Part shown: in pieces, positions 36,251 through 46,117 of the stretch | Layout of the letters: each line of letters opens with the position of its first letter | Position numbering within the stretch: position 1 is the stretch's first letter | NCBI RefSeq assembly: GCF_024498955.1 | Contig: NZ_CP093311.1 | Location: 2,604,001-2,668,000 of the forward strand | Length of the DNA stretch: 64,000 nt | Origin: Thermomonas paludicola | GTDB lineage: Bacteria > Pseudomonadota > Gammaproteobacteria > Xanthomonadales > Xanthomonadaceae | Direction: 5' to 3' | Notes under the pieces: model-generated | Seen by the model: only the letters and a program-made list of their open reading frames with translations | Told to the model about the DNA's origin: nothing | Database searches by the model: none | Translations under genes and position numbers: made by a program

Positions 36251-38407
36251 ATGAACTCCCACGTCCTGATCGCCGGTCTCTTCCTCATGAGCAGCTTCGC
36301 TTCCGCCCAGACCCCGCCCACGCCGCCCGACGCGGACCAGAAGCCGCACGTGGTGAAGGCGCCGTTCGGCGCCGAACGCCAGGACGAGTACTACTGGCTG
36401 CGCGACGACGCGCGCAGCAATCCCGAGGTACTTGGCTACCTCGATGCCGAAAATGCCTATGCCGACGCACTGCTGGCGCCGCTGAAGCCGGTGCAGGACA
36501 CGCTGTACGACGAGATCGTGGCGCGCATCAAGCAGGACGATGCCAGCGTGCCGTCACGCGAGCGCGGCTACTGGTACTACTCGCGCTTCGAGACCGGCAA
36601 GGACTACCCGATCCACGCGCGCCGCAAGGACGCACCGGGGATCGACGCGCTGTCGATCCAGCAGGCCAACGCGGCGGGCGACTTCGCCGGCGAAGACGTG
36701 CTGCTGGATGTCAACGCGCTGGCCGCGGGCAAGGACTATTACAGCGTCGGCGACTTCGAGGTCACCCAGGACAACGCGATCCTGGCCTATGCCGACGACA
36801 GCAACGGCCGTCGCCAGTACACCATCCGCTTCCGCAACCTCGCCACTGGCGAGGCCTACCCGGAATCCATTGCCGGCGTCTCGGCCAACCTGGTCTGGGC
36901 CGACGACAACAAGACCCTGTTCTACGTCGAGAACGACCCGGAAACGCTGCTGACGGTGCGGGTGAAGAAGCATGTGCTGGGCACCGACCCGAAGGACGAT
37001 CCGGTGGTGTACGAGGAACAGGACGACAGCTTCTACATGGGCATCGACCGTACCCGCGACGAGAAGTACATCGTCATCGGGGTGAGCAGCACGGTGTCCG
37101 ACGAACTGCGCTACGCGCCGGCCAGCGACCCGCGCGAGTTCACCGTGCTGGCGCCGCGCGCGCGCGACGTGGAGTACGACGCCGACCACTTCGGCGGGCG
37201 CTGGGTGATCCGCACCAATGATGGCCAGGCGACCAACTTCAAGCTGGTCACCGCCGCCGATGGCGCAACGGCACGCAAGGACTGGACGGACTGGGTCGCG
37301 CACCGTGACGATGTATTCATCGAAGGCTTCGAGTTGTTCGACGGCTTCACCGCGATTGCCGAACGCTCCGGCGGCCTGGAACGCGTGCGCATCATCAAGG
37401 CCGATGGCAGCGACGCATTCGTGCACGCCGACGAGCCGGCGTATTCGATGGGACTGGACGCCAATACCGAAGCGAATTCCGACTGGCTGCGCTACAGCTA
37501 CACCTCGATGACCACCCCGGCCACCGTGTACGAATTGAGCGTGGCCACCGGCGAGCGTCGCCTGCTCAAGCGCCAGCCGGTGCTGGGCGGCTATGACCCT
37601 GCCCACTACGTCACCGAGCGGCTGTGGGCCACCGCCCGCGACGGCACCAAGATTCCCGTCTCCATCGTCTACCGGAAGGGCTTCCAGAAGAACGGCACGG
37701 CCGCGCTGCTGCAGTACGCCTACGGCAGCTACGGCCTGTCGATGGATCCGGGCTTCTCGGTCACCGCGGTCAGCCTGCTGGATCGCGGCATGGCCTATGC
37801 CATCGCCCACATCCGCGGCGGCCAGGAGATGGGCCGCAAGTGGTACGAAGACGGCAAGCTGCTGCACAAGAAGAACACCTTCACCGACTTCATCGACGTC
37901 ACCGATTTCCTGGTGCAGGAAGGCTACGCCGCACCCGACCGCGTGGCCGCGCACGGCGGCAGCGCCGGCGGGCTGCTGATGGGCGCCATTGCGAACATGG
38001 CGCCGGAGAAATACCGGGTGATCCTGTCGCAGGTGCCGTTCGTGGACGTGGTGACGACCATGCTCGACCCGACCATCCCGCTGACCACCAACGAATACGA
38101 CGAGTGGGGCAACCCGGAACAGAAGCCGTTCTACGACTACATCGTCACCTACTCGCCCTACGACAACCTGGAAGCCAAGGCGTATCCGGCGATGTTCGTC
38201 GGCACCGGGCTGTGGGATTCGCAGGTGCAGTACTGGGAGCCGGCCAAGTACGTGGCGCGGCTGCGCGACCTCAACACGTCGTCCGAGCCGGTGGTGTTCC
38301 GCACCAACATGGAAGCCGGCCACGGCGGCAAGTCCGGCCGCTTCCGCCGCTACCGCGAGCAGGCGGAAATGTACGCGTTCATGCTGGATCGGCTGGGCGT
38401 CGACTAA
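36251..38407 (+). CDS. Exported oligopeptidase B-like S9 peptidase
   Basis: A 718-aa S9 peptidase of the oligopeptidase B type, which cuts after Arg or Lys. A signal peptide (MNSHVLIAGLFLMSSFASAQ) is present. The family hallmark YYWLRDDARSNPEVLGYLDA is near the N-terminus of the propeller domain. The triad is Ser 571 in AHGGSAGGLLMG, Asp in GLWDSQVQYWEP and His in EAGHGGKSGR. AIAHIRGGQEMGRKWYEDGK is typical. Enterobacterial OpB is cytosolic; export is known from the signal-bearing relatives in xanthomonads and fits a scavenging role with the prolyl oligopeptidase upstream. Confidence 0.92.
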   Translation: MNSHVLIAGLFLMSSFASAQTPPTPPDADQKPHVVKAPFGAERQDEYYWLRDDARSNPEVLGYLDAENAYADALLAPLKPVQDTLYDEIVARIKQDDASVPSRERGYWYYSRFETGKDYPIHARRKDAPGIDALSIQQANAAGDFAGEDVLLDVNALAAGKDYYSVGDFEVTQDNAILAYADDSNGRRQYTIRFRNLATGEAYPESIAGVSANLVWADDNKTLFYVENDPETLLTVRVKKHVLGTDPKDDPVVYEEQDDSFYMGIDRTRDEKYIVIGVSSTVSDELRYAPASDPREFTVLAPRARDVEYDADHFGGRWVIRTNDGQATNFKLVTAADGATARKDWTDWVAHRDDVFIEGFELFDGFTAIAERSGGLERVRIIKADGSDAFVHADEPAYSMGLDANTEANSDWLRYSYTSMTTPATVYELSVATGERRLLKRQPVLGGYDPAHYVTERLWATARDGTKIPVSIVYRKGFQKNGTAALLQYAYGSYGLSMDPGFSVTAVSLLDRGMAYAIAHIRGGQEMGRKWYEDGKLLHKKNTFTDFIDVTDFLVQEGYAAPDRVAAHGGSAGGLLMGAIANMAPEKYRVILSQVPFVDVVTTMLDPTIPLTTNEYDEWGNPEQKPFYDYIVTYSPYDNLEAKAYPAMFVGTGLWDSQVQYWEPAKYVARLRDLNTSSEPVVFRTNMEAGHGGKSGRFRRYREQAEMYAFMLDRLGVD

Positions 38408-38449
38408 CCTCCGCTCCCCTGCCACCAAAACGCAAGGCACGCGCACCCC

Positions 38450-38812
38450 ATGACCCGCCACCTGTGGGCGCTGCTGGCCTGGACCAGCCTGATCCTCGGC
38501 ATCATCGGCGCGTTCCTGCCGGTGATGCCGACGGTGCCGTTCATTCTGCTCTCGGCGTTCGCCGCCTCGCGCGGATCGGACCGCCTGCGCGGCTGGCTGC
38601 TGGCGCACCCGAAATTCGGCCGCGCGATCCTCGACTGGGAACAGAACGGCACCGTGTCGCGGCAGGCCAAGCGGCTGGCCATTGCGATGATGTCGGTGTC
38701 CTCGGTGTCGATGGCGATCTTCGCGCCGCGCTGGTGGATGGCGGCCATCGGCATCGCCACCATGGCGCTGGTGTCGGTCTGGCTGTGGCGGCGCCCGGAA
38801 CCGCGACAGTGA
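38450..38812 (+). CDS. DUF454 (YbaN) inner-membrane protein
   Basis: A 120-aa protein with about three membrane segments. It shows the DUF454 pattern GIIGAFLPVMPTVPFILLSA near the N-terminus, then FAASRGSDRLRGWLLAHP and FGRAILDWEQNGTVSRQAKR. The family function is not known to me. It lies 42 bp after the OpB-like gene and just before lptM. Confidence 0.88.
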   Translation: MTRHLWALLAWTSLILGIIGAFLPVMPTVPFILLSAFAASRGSDRLRGWLLAHPKFGRAILDWEQNGTVSRQAKRLAIAMMSVSSVSMAIFAPRWWMAAIGIATMALVSVWLWRRPEPRQ

Positions 38813-38837
38813 GCCGGGTGCTGGGTACACTTGCCGG

Positions 38838-38990
38838 ATGACCAAGCGCATTGCCTTCCTGTCGCTGCTGCTCTGCCTGCTGACTGCCTGTGGCAACAAG
38901 GGGCCGCTGGTGCTGCCCGACGCACCGCCCGCCGACGCACCGGCCGCCTCGCAGCCCGCTGCCGCCGACGCGCCCGCCAAGCAAGATTGA
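38838..38990 (+). CDS. lptM: LptM (YifL) small lipoprotein
   Basis: A 50-aa lipoprotein, easily missed because of its size. The signal peptide [18 protein letters not shown] ends in a lipobox (LTAC), and the conserved [10 protein letters not shown] follows directly, the LptM/YifL signature. LptM assists disulfide maturation of the LptD/LptE lipopolysaccharide translocon at the outer membrane. The rest is a Pro/Ala-rich tail. It sits 11 bp before dapF, as yifL-dapF does in enterobacteria, which supports the call. Confidence 0.9.
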   Translation: MTKRIAFLSLLLCLLTACGNKGPLVLPDAPPADAPAASQPAAADAPAKQD

Positions 38991-39001
38991 GCCGCGCAGC
39001 G

Positions 39002-39838
39002 ATGCATTTTTCGAAGATGCACGGCGCCGGCAACGACTTCATCGTGCTGGACCTGCGCGACGGCAATCCGCCGCCGTTGCCGCCGGTGTGCTCGCGGCTG
39101 GCCGACCGCCACTTCGGCGTGGGTTGCGACCAGATCCTGACCGTCGAAGCACCGCGCAGCGCGGGCGCCGTGGCCGCCTACCGCATCTGGAACGCCGACG
39201 GCTCCGCCTCCGGCCAGTGCGGCAACGGCGCGCGTTGCATCGCCGCCTGGCTGGTGCGCGACGGCGCCGCCCCGACGGACGGGGCGTTCGCCATCGAAAG
39301 CCCCGCCGGCGTGCATCCGGTGACGCGCGACGGCGAGGGCGGCTTCGTCATCGACATGGGCGCACCGCGTTTCGCGCCGGCCGACGTGCCGCTGGCCGGC
39401 GTCGATGACGAACGCGATGACTACGCGCTGCAGATCGACGGTGAAACCCTCCACTTCGGCGCGGTGTCGCTGGGCAACCCGCACGCGGTGATCGAGGTCG
39501 CCGACGTGGACGCCGCCGAGGTCGCCCGCATCGGTTCGCTGCTGCAAGCCAGCGCGACGTTTCCGCAATCGGTCAACGTCGGCTTCGCGCAGGTGTTGGC
39601 ACCCGAGCACATTCGCCTGCGCGTGTTCGAGCGCGGCGTGGGCGAAACCCTCGCCTGCGGCAGTGGCGCCTGCGCGGCGGTGGCCGTCCTGGCGCGGCGC
39701 GGGCGCGTGCTGGCAGATGCGGATGTCGGCGTGCAATTGCCCGGCGGCAGCCTGCGCATCCGTCACGACACCGCCGCCGACACGCTGTTCATGGGCGGCC
39801 CGGCCGCATTCGTGTTCGAAGGGATCATGGTTATCTAG
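39002..39838 (+). CDS. dapF: Diaminopimelate epimerase
   Basis: Converts LL- to meso-diaminopimelate for lysine and peptidoglycan. The 278-aa protein opens [17 protein letters not shown], standard for DapF. Both active-site cysteines are visible in [14 protein letters not shown] and in [14 protein letters not shown]. It belongs to the conserved run lptM-dapF-DUF484-xerC. The next gene starts 9 bp after its stop. Confidence 0.97.
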   Translation: MHFSKMHGAGNDFIVLDLRDGNPPPLPPVCSRLADRHFGVGCDQILTVEAPRSAGAVAAYRIWNADGSASGQCGNGARCIAAWLVRDGAAPTDGAFAIESPAGVHPVTRDGEGGFVIDMGAPRFAPADVPLAGVDDERDDYALQIDGETLHFGAVSLGNPHAVIEVADVDAAEVARIGSLLQASATFPQSVNVGFAQVLAPEHIRLRVFERGVGETLACGSGACAAVAVLARRGRVLADADVGVQLPGGSLRIRHDTAADTLFMGGPAAFVFEGIMVI

Positions 39839-39847
39839 GAGCAGGAT

Positions 39848-40531
39848 GTGACGACTGGATTCGACGGCATCACCGAAAAACTGGGCTCGCATGAGGTCGC
39901 CGCATGGCTGCGCCGGCACCCCACGTTCCTGCTGCAATTCCCCGACCTTGCGCTGAGTCTGGTCATCCCGCGTGAAAGCGGCCCGGCCGCATCGCTGGCC
40001 AGCTATCAGCTGGAGGTGCTGCGCGACAAGAACCGCGAATTGACCCGCCGCCTGCATGAACTGTTCGGCAACGCGCAGGAAAACGAGCGGCTGGCGATGC
40101 GCACGCACCAGCTGACCCTGGCGCTGATGCGGCAGACCAGCGCGGCCGACACCCTGCGCGCGATGGCGGCGGCGATGGCCGAGGATTTCCACGGCGACCT
40201 GGTGCGCATCGTTACGTTCCAGCCCTATGCGGGCCTGGACGAGGCCGATTGGCTGCAAGTCATCGCCAGCGACAGCCCCAGCCTGGCCGGCTTCCACGAC
40301 CTGCTGGCGCAGGGCGAGCCGGTGTGTGGACGCCTGCACCCGGACAAGAATGCGCTGCTGTACGGACTTCGCGCCGAAGACGTGCAAAGTTCCGCGCTGC
40401 TGGTGCTGCCGCACGTCGGGTTGGTGGCGGTGGGCAGCTTCGACCCCAATCGCTTCTTCCCGGGCATGGGCTCGCTGTTCCTGCGCATGATGGGCGACGC
40501 ACTGGCGGCGGCGCTGCGGCGGTTCGATTGA
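39848..40531 (+). CDS. DUF484 (YigA-like, GAF-fold) protein
   Basis: A 227-aa protein with a GTG start and an AGGAGCAG ribosome site. The N-terminus (EVAAWLRRHPTFLLQFPDLA) and the following coiled-coil-like stretch (LEVLRDKNRELTRRLHELFG) are typical of DUF484. A GAF-like domain fills the rest (about 80-220). The family nearly always lies between dapF and xerC, as here, but has no settled biochemical role. A 7-bp GC hairpin (40540-40560) without a T-run lies between it and xerC. Confidence 0.9.
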   Translation: MTTGFDGITEKLGSHEVAAWLRRHPTFLLQFPDLALSLVIPRESGPAASLASYQLEVLRDKNRELTRRLHELFGNAQENERLAMRTHQLTLALMRQTSAADTLRAMAAAMAEDFHGDLVRIVTFQPYAGLDEADWLQVIASDSPSLAGFHDLLAQGEPVCGRLHPDKNALLYGLRAEDVQSSALLVLPHVGLVAVGSFDPNRFFPGMGSLFLRMMGDALAAALRRFD

Positions 40532-40592
40532 TCCTTGCGCCTGCGCACCGCGGGCGCAGGTCATGTCGCGGCCGGGGTGAAGGAGATGCAGC

Positions 40593-41468
40593 ATGAGCGC
40601 GATTGACGACTTCCTCGCGCATCTTCACATCGAACGGCAAAGCTCCGCGCACACGCTGGATGCCTACCGTCGCGACCTTGCCGCGCTGGCTGCCTGGCTC
40701 AACGCCAACGACCGCGACCTGCTTGCACTGCATGCAGACGACCTGCGCGCGTTCATTGCCGCGGAACATCGTCGCGGCCTGTCGCCGACATCATTGCAAC
40801 GCCGCCTCTCCGCCTGCCGCAGCCTGTACCGCTGGCTGTTGAAACAGGGCCGGATCGGCGCCAATCCCGCACAGGGCGTGCGCGCACCGAAAGCGCCGCG
40901 CAAATTGCCGCAGGTGCTGGACGTGGATGAAGCGGTGCAACTGGTGGAACTGCCCACCGGCGCACCGCTGGGCCTGCGCGACCGCGCGCTGATCGAGCTG
41001 TTCTATTCCTCTGGCCTGCGCCTGTCGGAAGTGTGCGGCCTGCGCTGGCAGGACCTCGACTTCGAGCAAGGCCTGGTCACCGTGCTCGGCAAGGGCAGCA
41101 AGCAGCGCATCGTGCCGGTAGGCTCGCATGCACGCACTGCGCTGCTGGCATGGCGTGCGGAGAGTGGCGGCGGCGCAGGTGGCTTCACGTTTCCCGGGCG
41201 CGCCGGCAAACAGATCAGCGCGCGCGCCATCCAACTGCGGTTGAAGACGCTGGCGCAGCGGCAGGGCGTGTTCAAGCGCATTCATCCGCATCTGCTGCGG
41301 CACAGCTTCGCCAGCCACCTGCTGGAATCCTCCGGCGACCTGCGCGGCGTGCAGGAGCTGCTGGGGCACGCCGATATCGGCACCACCCAGATCTACACGC
41401 ACCTGGATTTCCAGCATCTTGCGAAGGTGTACGATGCCGCGCATCCGCGGGCGAAGCGCAAGCGCTGA
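40593..41468 (+). CDS. xerC: Tyrosine recombinase XerC
   Basis: With XerD it resolves chromosome dimers at dif. The 291-aa protein has the N-terminal SAM-like core-binding domain ([20 protein letters not shown]) and the catalytic domain with all active residues: Arg in [12 protein letters not shown], Lys in [18 protein letters not shown] (His-x-x-Arg), LGHADI, and the nucleophile Tyr in TQIYTHLDF. Position after dapF-DUF484 and before hslVU marks it as the housekeeping XerC, not the integrase of the island 15 kb away. Confidence 0.96.
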   Translation: MSAIDDFLAHLHIERQSSAHTLDAYRRDLAALAAWLNANDRDLLALHADDLRAFIAAEHRRGLSPTSLQRRLSACRSLYRWLLKQGRIGANPAQGVRAPKAPRKLPQVLDVDEAVQLVELPTGAPLGLRDRALIELFYSSGLRLSEVCGLRWQDLDFEQGLVTVLGKGSKQRIVPVGSHARTALLAWRAESGGGAGGFTFPGRAGKQISARAIQLRLKTLAQRQGVFKRIHPHLLRHSFASHLLESSGDLRGVQELLGHADIGTTQIYTHLDFQHLAKVYDAAHPRAKRKR

Positions 41469-41559
41469 ATTGGTTTGCAACGGCGTCCGATGGCGCCCCG
41501 GGCGCCCGCTTGAACCCACGATGCACGGACCCCACATCGGACACTCGAAGGAGAAACCG

Positions 41560-42111
41560 ATGGATCCCAGCCAGAACCCCCACGTATTCCACGCCACCAC
41601 CATCGTCTCGGTGCGCCGCAACGGCCAGGTGGTGATTGCCGGCGACGGCCAGGTCACGCTTGGCCACACGGTGATGAAGGCCAATGCGCGCAAGGTGCGC
41701 CGGCTGGGCAGGGATGGCCGCATCCTGGCCGGTTTCGCCGGCGCGGCGGCCGATGCCTTCACCCTGTTCGAGCTGTTCGAAGCCAAGCTGGAAAAGCACG
41801 GCCAACTGACCCGCGCCGCGGTGGAAATGGCCAAGGACTGGCGCACCGAGCGCCGCTTCGGAAAACTCGAGGCGCTGCTGGCGGTGGCCGATGCCGACAC
41901 CTCGCTGATCATCAGCGGCACCGGCGACGTGATCGAACCGGAAGACGGCCTGATCGCGATCGGCTCCGGCGGCATGTACGCGCTGTCCGCCGCACGCGCA
42001 CTGCTGGCGCACACCGGGCTGGACGCCAAGACCATCGCCAGCGAGGCGCTGGGCATCGCCGGCGACATCTGCATCTACACCAACCGCAACATCGTGGTGG
42101 AGCAGCTTTAG
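41560..42111 (+). CDS. hslV: ATP-dependent protease subunit HslV (ClpQ)
   Basis: Proteolytic subunit of the HslUV protease, 183 aa. The body is standard: [19 protein letters not shown], then [17 protein letters not shown]. Oddly, 12 residues ([12 protein letters not shown]) precede the catalytic N-terminal threonine, which in E. coli follows the initiator Met directly. No start codon lies at the junction (residue 12 is GCC), so the extension must be removed for activity. A good ribosome site (AAGGAG) supports the start at 41560. hslU follows after 26 bp. Confidence 0.95.
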   Translation: MDPSQNPHVFHATTIVSVRRNGQVVIAGDGQVTLGHTVMKANARKVRRLGRDGRILAGFAGAAADAFTLFELFEAKLEKHGQLTRAAVEMAKDWRTERRFGKLEALLAVADADTSLIISGTGDVIEPEDGLIAIGSGGMYALSAARALLAHTGLDAKTIASEALGIAGDICIYTNRNIVVEQL

Positions 42112-42137
42112 AACACGCCGCCTCCAGGAAATACGAC

Positions 42138-43511
42138 ATGACAGATTCATCTTCCATGACTCCGCGCGAGATCGTCGCCGAGCTCGACCGCCACATCATC
42201 GGCCAGCACGCGGCAAAGCGCGCGGTGGCCATCGCCCTGCGCAACCGCTGGCGGCGCGCGCAGCTGGCACCCGAGCTGCGCAACGAGGTGATGCCGAAGA
42301 ACATCCTGATGATCGGCCCGACCGGCGTGGGCAAGACCGAGATCGCGCGCCGGCTGGCGACGCTGGCCAATGCGCCGTTCGTGAAGGTGGAAGCCACCCG
42401 CTTCACCGAGGTCGGTTACGTGGGCAAGGACGTCGAGCAGATCATCCGCGACCTCGCTGACACCGCGGTGAAGCTCTATCGCGCGCAGGCCAAGCAGCGG
42501 GTGCGCACCCAGGCCGAAGAGCGCGCCGAAGAGCGCATCCTCGACGCCCTGCTGCCGAAGCGCGAGGCCGCGCCGGGCTTCGGCTTCAATGCCAACGCAA
42601 CGACCACCGTGGATATTGGCGCAGAGCCGTCGTCGCAGGAATCCGGCACGCGCCAGAAGCTGCGCAAGCAACTGCGCGCCGGCACGCTGGATGAACGCGA
42701 GATCGAGCTCGACCTCAGCATGAACATCGGCGTGGACATCATGGCCCCGCCGGGCATGGAGGAAATGGGCCAGCAATTGCGCCAGATGTTTTCGCAGGTT
42801 TCCGGCAGCAAGACCCACAAGAAGACGATGACCATCCGTGCTGCGCGGCCGCTGCTGATCGAGGAGGAAGCGGGCAAGCTGGTCAACGAGGACGACGTGC
42901 GCGACGCCGCGATCGAGGCCTGCGAGCAGCACGGCATCGTGTTCATCGACGAGATCGACAAGGTCGCCAAGCGCAGTGAAGGCATGGGCGCCGACGTCAG
43001 CCGCGAAGGCGTGCAGCGCGACCTGCTGCCGCTGGTGGAGGGCAGCACGGTCAGCACCAAGTACGGCTCGGTGAAGACCGACCACATCCTGTTCATCGCC
43101 AGCGGCGCGTTCCACCTCGCCAAGCCGTCCGACCTGATCCCGGAGATGCAGGGCCGCTTCCCGATCCGCGTCGAGCTGGGCGCGCTCGGCAAGGACGACT
43201 TCGTGCGCATCCTGACCGAACCCAAGGCGGCGTTGACCAGGCAATACGTGGAACTGATGGCCACCGAAGGGCTGCAGCTCACGTTCGCCGCGGAGGCGGT
43301 GGAGCGGCTGGCCGAGATCGCCGCGCACGTCAACGAGCGCCAGGAAAACATCGGCGCCCGCCGGCTGCACACGGTGCTGGAGCGGCTGCTGGAATCGCTG
43401 AGCTTCGATGCCCCCGACAAGGGCGGCAGCATCACGATCGATCGTGCTTACGTGGATGCCCAGCTGGGTGACTTGGCGCAGGACCCGGACCTGAGCCGCT
43501 ACATCCTGTAA
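42138..43511 (+). CDS. hslU: ATPase subunit HslU (ClpY) of the HslUV protease
   Basis: Unfoldase that feeds proteins to HslV, 457 aa. It begins with [20 protein letters not shown]. Walker A is [14 protein letters not shown] and Walker B is [14 protein letters not shown]; the pore motif is GYVGKDVE. The I-domain spans about 110-230, and sensor/C-terminal parts are intact. It ends SRYIL, the tail that docks into HslV. It is cotranscribed with hslV. Confidence 0.98.
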   Translation: MTDSSSMTPREIVAELDRHIIGQHAAKRAVAIALRNRWRRAQLAPELRNEVMPKNILMIGPTGVGKTEIARRLATLANAPFVKVEATRFTEVGYVGKDVEQIIRDLADTAVKLYRAQAKQRVRTQAEERAEERILDALLPKREAAPGFGFNANATTTVDIGAEPSSQESGTRQKLRKQLRAGTLDEREIELDLSMNIGVDIMAPPGMEEMGQQLRQMFSQVSGSKTHKKTMTIRAARPLLIEEEAGKLVNEDDVRDAAIEACEQHGIVFIDEIDKVAKRSEGMGADVSREGVQRDLLPLVEGSTVSTKYGSVKTDHILFIASGAFHLAKPSDLIPEMQGRFPIRVELGALGKDDFVRILTEPKAALTRQYVELMATEGLQLTFAAEAVERLAEIAAHVNERQENIGARRLHTVLERLLESLSFDAPDKGGSITIDRAYVDAQLGDLAQDPDLSRYIL

Positions 43512-43564
43512 GTCGCGCAGCGGCGCTGCCGGCCCGGCAACGCCGCAAGACCCGCGCCCGCAGC

Positions 43565-44176
43565 TCAGTGATTGAGGCTGTAGGTGCCGTACAGGCTGGC
43601 TTCGGCCAGCACATGCCCCTGCATGCCGCGCAGCACGTCGGCGGCGGTGAATGCCTGTGGCAGCGCCAGCGTTGCCGCGTCCAGCGCAAACACGCGGAAA
43701 AAGTAGCGGTGCGTGCGCAGGTCATGCGCGGGCGGATACGGGCCGTCGTAGCCGAAGTACTGGCCGCCCATCGCCGCATCGCCGGCAAACCAGCCGGTGT
43801 AGTCGTTGAGGCCGCGCGCGCCGCCGGCATCGCGCCCGGTCGCGGGCTTGCCCTTCGCAACCAGGCCGTCGCTGCAGCTGCCGGCCGCGATCTCGCGCAC
43901 CTCGGCGGGAATATCGGCCACCACCCAATGCACGAAATCCCCGCGCGGATGATCCACCGCGATGGGCGTTGCCGCATCCGCGACCAGCGCGCCGTCGGTG
44001 GGCGCGTCGGTGTCGATGCACAGCAGCGCGAACGAACGCGTGCCCTCCGGCACCTCGCTCCACGCCAGGTGCGGGTTGCGGTTGCCGCCAAGGCCGCCCT
44101 GACCCGCGCGCGCGCCCAATGCAAAGTCGGCCGGAATCGCTTGCCGGTGTTCGAAGCTGTTGCTGCGGATATGCAT
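43565..44176 (-). CDS. YbhB/YbcL-family PEBP-like protein
   Basis: A 203-aa member of the phosphatidylethanolamine-binding/Raf-kinase-inhibitor-like family. Characteristic parts are NRNPHLAWSEVPEGTRSFAL, CIDTDAP, DFVHWVVADIP, and GLNDYTGWF with YDGPYPPAHDLRTHRYFFRV. The ligand-pocket residues (Asp, His, Pro) of the family are present. There is no signal peptide, so it is cytoplasmic; its cellular task is unknown. It is on the same strand as the YheT gene, 58 bp downstream of it. Confidence 0.9.
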   Translation of the reverse strand: MHIRSNSFEHRQAIPADFALGARAGQGGLGGNRNPHLAWSEVPEGTRSFALLCIDTDAPTDGALVADAATPIAVDHPRGDFVHWVVADIPAEVREIAAGSCSDGLVAKGKPATGRDAGGARGLNDYTGWFAGDAAMGGQYFGYDGPYPPAHDLRTHRYFFRVFALDAATLALPQAFTAADVLRGMQGHVLAEASLYGTYSLNH

Positions 44177-44234
44177 GGGGGGGTTCTCCCTGGAATACCT
44201 GGAATGGTTGGCAGGTCGCTGGACATGCCTGGGT

Positions 44235-45257
44235 TCAGCGTGGAATGTACTCCGGCGCCCGCCTGCTTACATCGCTGGCGAGCAGCCGTTGCAGCACCCA
44301 GCGCTCGGCATAGCCATCCAGCGATGCGCCTTCGATGAAGCCGCAGTGACCACCGTGCTGCGCCAGCTCCAGCGTGATGTTCGGAAAATCGGCGATGCGG
44401 GTGAAATCGTGCAGCGGGATCACCGGGTCATCCGCCGCCATCAGCACGTCAGCCGGAATCTGCAGCGCGCGCAGGCGATCGCCCGCCACCGAATAGCCGT
44501 CGAAGTAGGCATCCAGATCGGGGAAATCGGTGTAACGCTCGACCATCCACGCGGTCAACGCGCGCATTCGCAGTCGCAGCACATCGTTTCCGAAGACATG
44601 CGCCTGCGGAAACAGGGCGCGCTTGCGCGCCAGCGAGCGCCGCCATTTGTGCTCGAAATAGCGCATGTAGAACGCCGGCCCGGCCTCCATTGCGTCCATC
44701 GCCAGCGCCGGGTCCAGCAGCGGGCAAACCGCTGCCACCCGCCGCAGCGACAGCCCCGCAGCCGGCGCGCGCAGGGCCAGGCGCAGGGCGAAGTTGCCCC
44801 CCAATGAAAACCCGGCGGCATGCAACGGCAGCGCCGGCCAGCGGCGGGCGACATCGCAGGCCGCAGCGACCACTTCGTCGAGCCGGTTGGAATGGAACAC
44901 GCCCTGGTTGAGATGATGGCTGCCGCCGTGATCGCGGAAGTTCAGGCGAAACACCGCCAGCCCCGCGTGCAGCAAATGCGCTGCGGTGAGCCGCATGTAG
45001 CTGGAATCGGTGCTGCCTTCCCAGCCGTGCAACAGCAACACCAGCCCGCGCGGATCGCCTGCGGCGGGCAGGCTGGCCACGCCCTGCAGGCGCACGCCGT
45101 TGCCGGCGTCCACGATCAGCGTTTGGTGGCGTGCGCCGGCCTGCCGCAAGCGCAGGTTGGCGCGGGCGCCGCGCAGCGGGCTGGAGGCCAGCACCGATTG
45201 CAGATGCGGATTGCGCAACCACCCCGGGGCTTGGAAAGTGGAGGTTTCCAGGCTCAT
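44235..45257 (-). CDS. YheT-family alpha/beta hydrolase
   Basis: A 340-aa hydrolase of the YheT (ABHD1/2/3-like) family. It opens with APGWLRNPHLQSVLASSPLR, the conserved N-terminal signature. The oxyanion region is LLLHGWEGSTDSSYM, the nucleophile Ser is in AAGFSLGGNFAL, the Asp in AADDPVIPL and the His in HGGHCGFIEG. Natural substrates are probably lipid esters, not proven for bacterial members. It lies 10 bp after the PlsC-like gene, suggesting a shared lipid-related operon. Confidence 0.9.
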   Translation of the reverse strand: MSLETSTFQAPGWLRNPHLQSVLASSPLRGARANLRLRQAGARHQTLIVDAGNGVRLQGVASLPAAGDPRGLVLLLHGWEGSTDSSYMRLTAAHLLHAGLAVFRLNFRDHGGSHHLNQGVFHSNRLDEVVAAACDVARRWPALPLHAAGFSLGGNFALRLALRAPAAGLSLRRVAAVCPLLDPALAMDAMEAGPAFYMRYFEHKWRRSLARKRALFPQAHVFGNDVLRLRMRALTAWMVERYTDFPDLDAYFDGYSVAGDRLRALQIPADVLMAADDPVIPLHDFTRIADFPNITLELAQHGGHCGFIEGASLDGYAERWVLQRLLASDVSRRAPEYIPR

Positions 45258-45267
45258 GCGCAGTGCG

Positions 45268-46032
45268 TCACGCCTGCGTCATCGCCTGCGCCACGCGTTC
45301 GCGCGCGGTCTGCGCGATGCCGCGCCGCCCGCCGTGGTCGCCGGGCTGGATGGGCGGCAGAAAGCACACGCGCACCGGACGCGCCGGCTCGCCCAGCAGG
45401 CGCACGAAGTTGCCGAGGAAATGCTCGCCCGGCGCAAACGCGATGATCGGCTGTGCCTCGCTGCGTGCGCCGTAGCACAGCGCCACCGGCTGCACCGGCG
45501 CATCCGCCGCCACCGCCGCGGTGAAGATGCGCGCATGGAACGCGCCCAGCTCGCGGCCGTTGCGCGTGCCGCCTTCGGGGAACGCCGCCACCGCGCGGCC
45601 GGCGCGCAGGCGCTGCGCCATCTCGGCCATCACCAGCTCCAGCGAATTGCCGTTGCCGCGCTGCAGGAAAATGGTGTCCGCCTGCACCACGATCCAGCCA
45701 ATCACCGGCCACGTGCGGATTTCGGATTTGGCGATGAAGCCCATCATGTGCTGGGAATCCAGCGCGATGATGTCCACCCAGCTGACGTGGTTGGCGACGA
45801 ACAGGGTGCCGCCGGCCAGCGGCACGCCTTCGCAGCGCACGCGCATGCCGAAGATCCACAGCAGCGCGCCCGCCCACAGACGCACCGCAGCGTGCGCAAT
45901 CCGTCCTCCAACCGCCATCAGCAGCAGCAGGATCGGCAAGTGCAGCAGCACATGCCAGAGCAGCAGCGGCACGCGCCACGCGTAGCGCAGCGTGCGCAAC
46001 AGGGGTTCGACGGCGGGGGGCGTCGGGCTCAT
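45268..46032 (-). CDS. PlsC-like 1-acyl-glycerol-3-phosphate acyltransferase
   Basis: A 254-aa membrane acyltransferase. Two N-terminal hydrophobic helices (about 20-60) precede the PlsC motifs: NHVSWVDI (His-x4-Asp catalytic site) and FPEGGTRNG (phosphate-binding). It acylates lysophospholipids in the inner membrane. The ATG at 46032 is chosen; the open frame runs further upstream into unrelated sequence. It is followed by the YheT hydrolase gene after 10 bp. Confidence 0.9.
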   Translation of the reverse strand: MSPTPPAVEPLLRTLRYAWRVPLLLWHVLLHLPILLLLMAVGGRIAHAAVRLWAGALLWIFGMRVRCEGVPLAGGTLFVANHVSWVDIIALDSQHMMGFIAKSEIRTWPVIGWIVVQADTIFLQRGNGNSLELVMAEMAQRLRAGRAVAAFPEGGTRNGRELGAFHARIFTAAVAADAPVQPVALCYGARSEAQPIIAFAPGEHFLGNFVRLLGEPARPVRVCFLPPIQPGDHGGRRGIAQTARERVAQAMTQA

Positions 46033-46117
46033 GGGAAAACCTTGGTGATTGCGATGCGAGCGCTCAGCCTGAAAGACATCCCGAAACCGTGGCGAACAAA
46101 GCGAGGAGTGGCGGCCG

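Noticed and set aside
40540..40560. Terminator between the DUF484 gene and xerC
   Set aside because: A 7-bp GC hairpin exists, but no T-run follows on the plus strand.
36554..40594. 1346-codon minus-strand frame
   Set aside because: It crosses oligopeptidase B, DUF454, lptM, dapF and DUF484 in antisense. No motif and no start signal support it.
40593..41468. Integrase that could have moved the island
   Set aside because: The tyrosine recombinase is in the fixed dapF-DUF484-xerC-hslVU context and is the housekeeping XerC.
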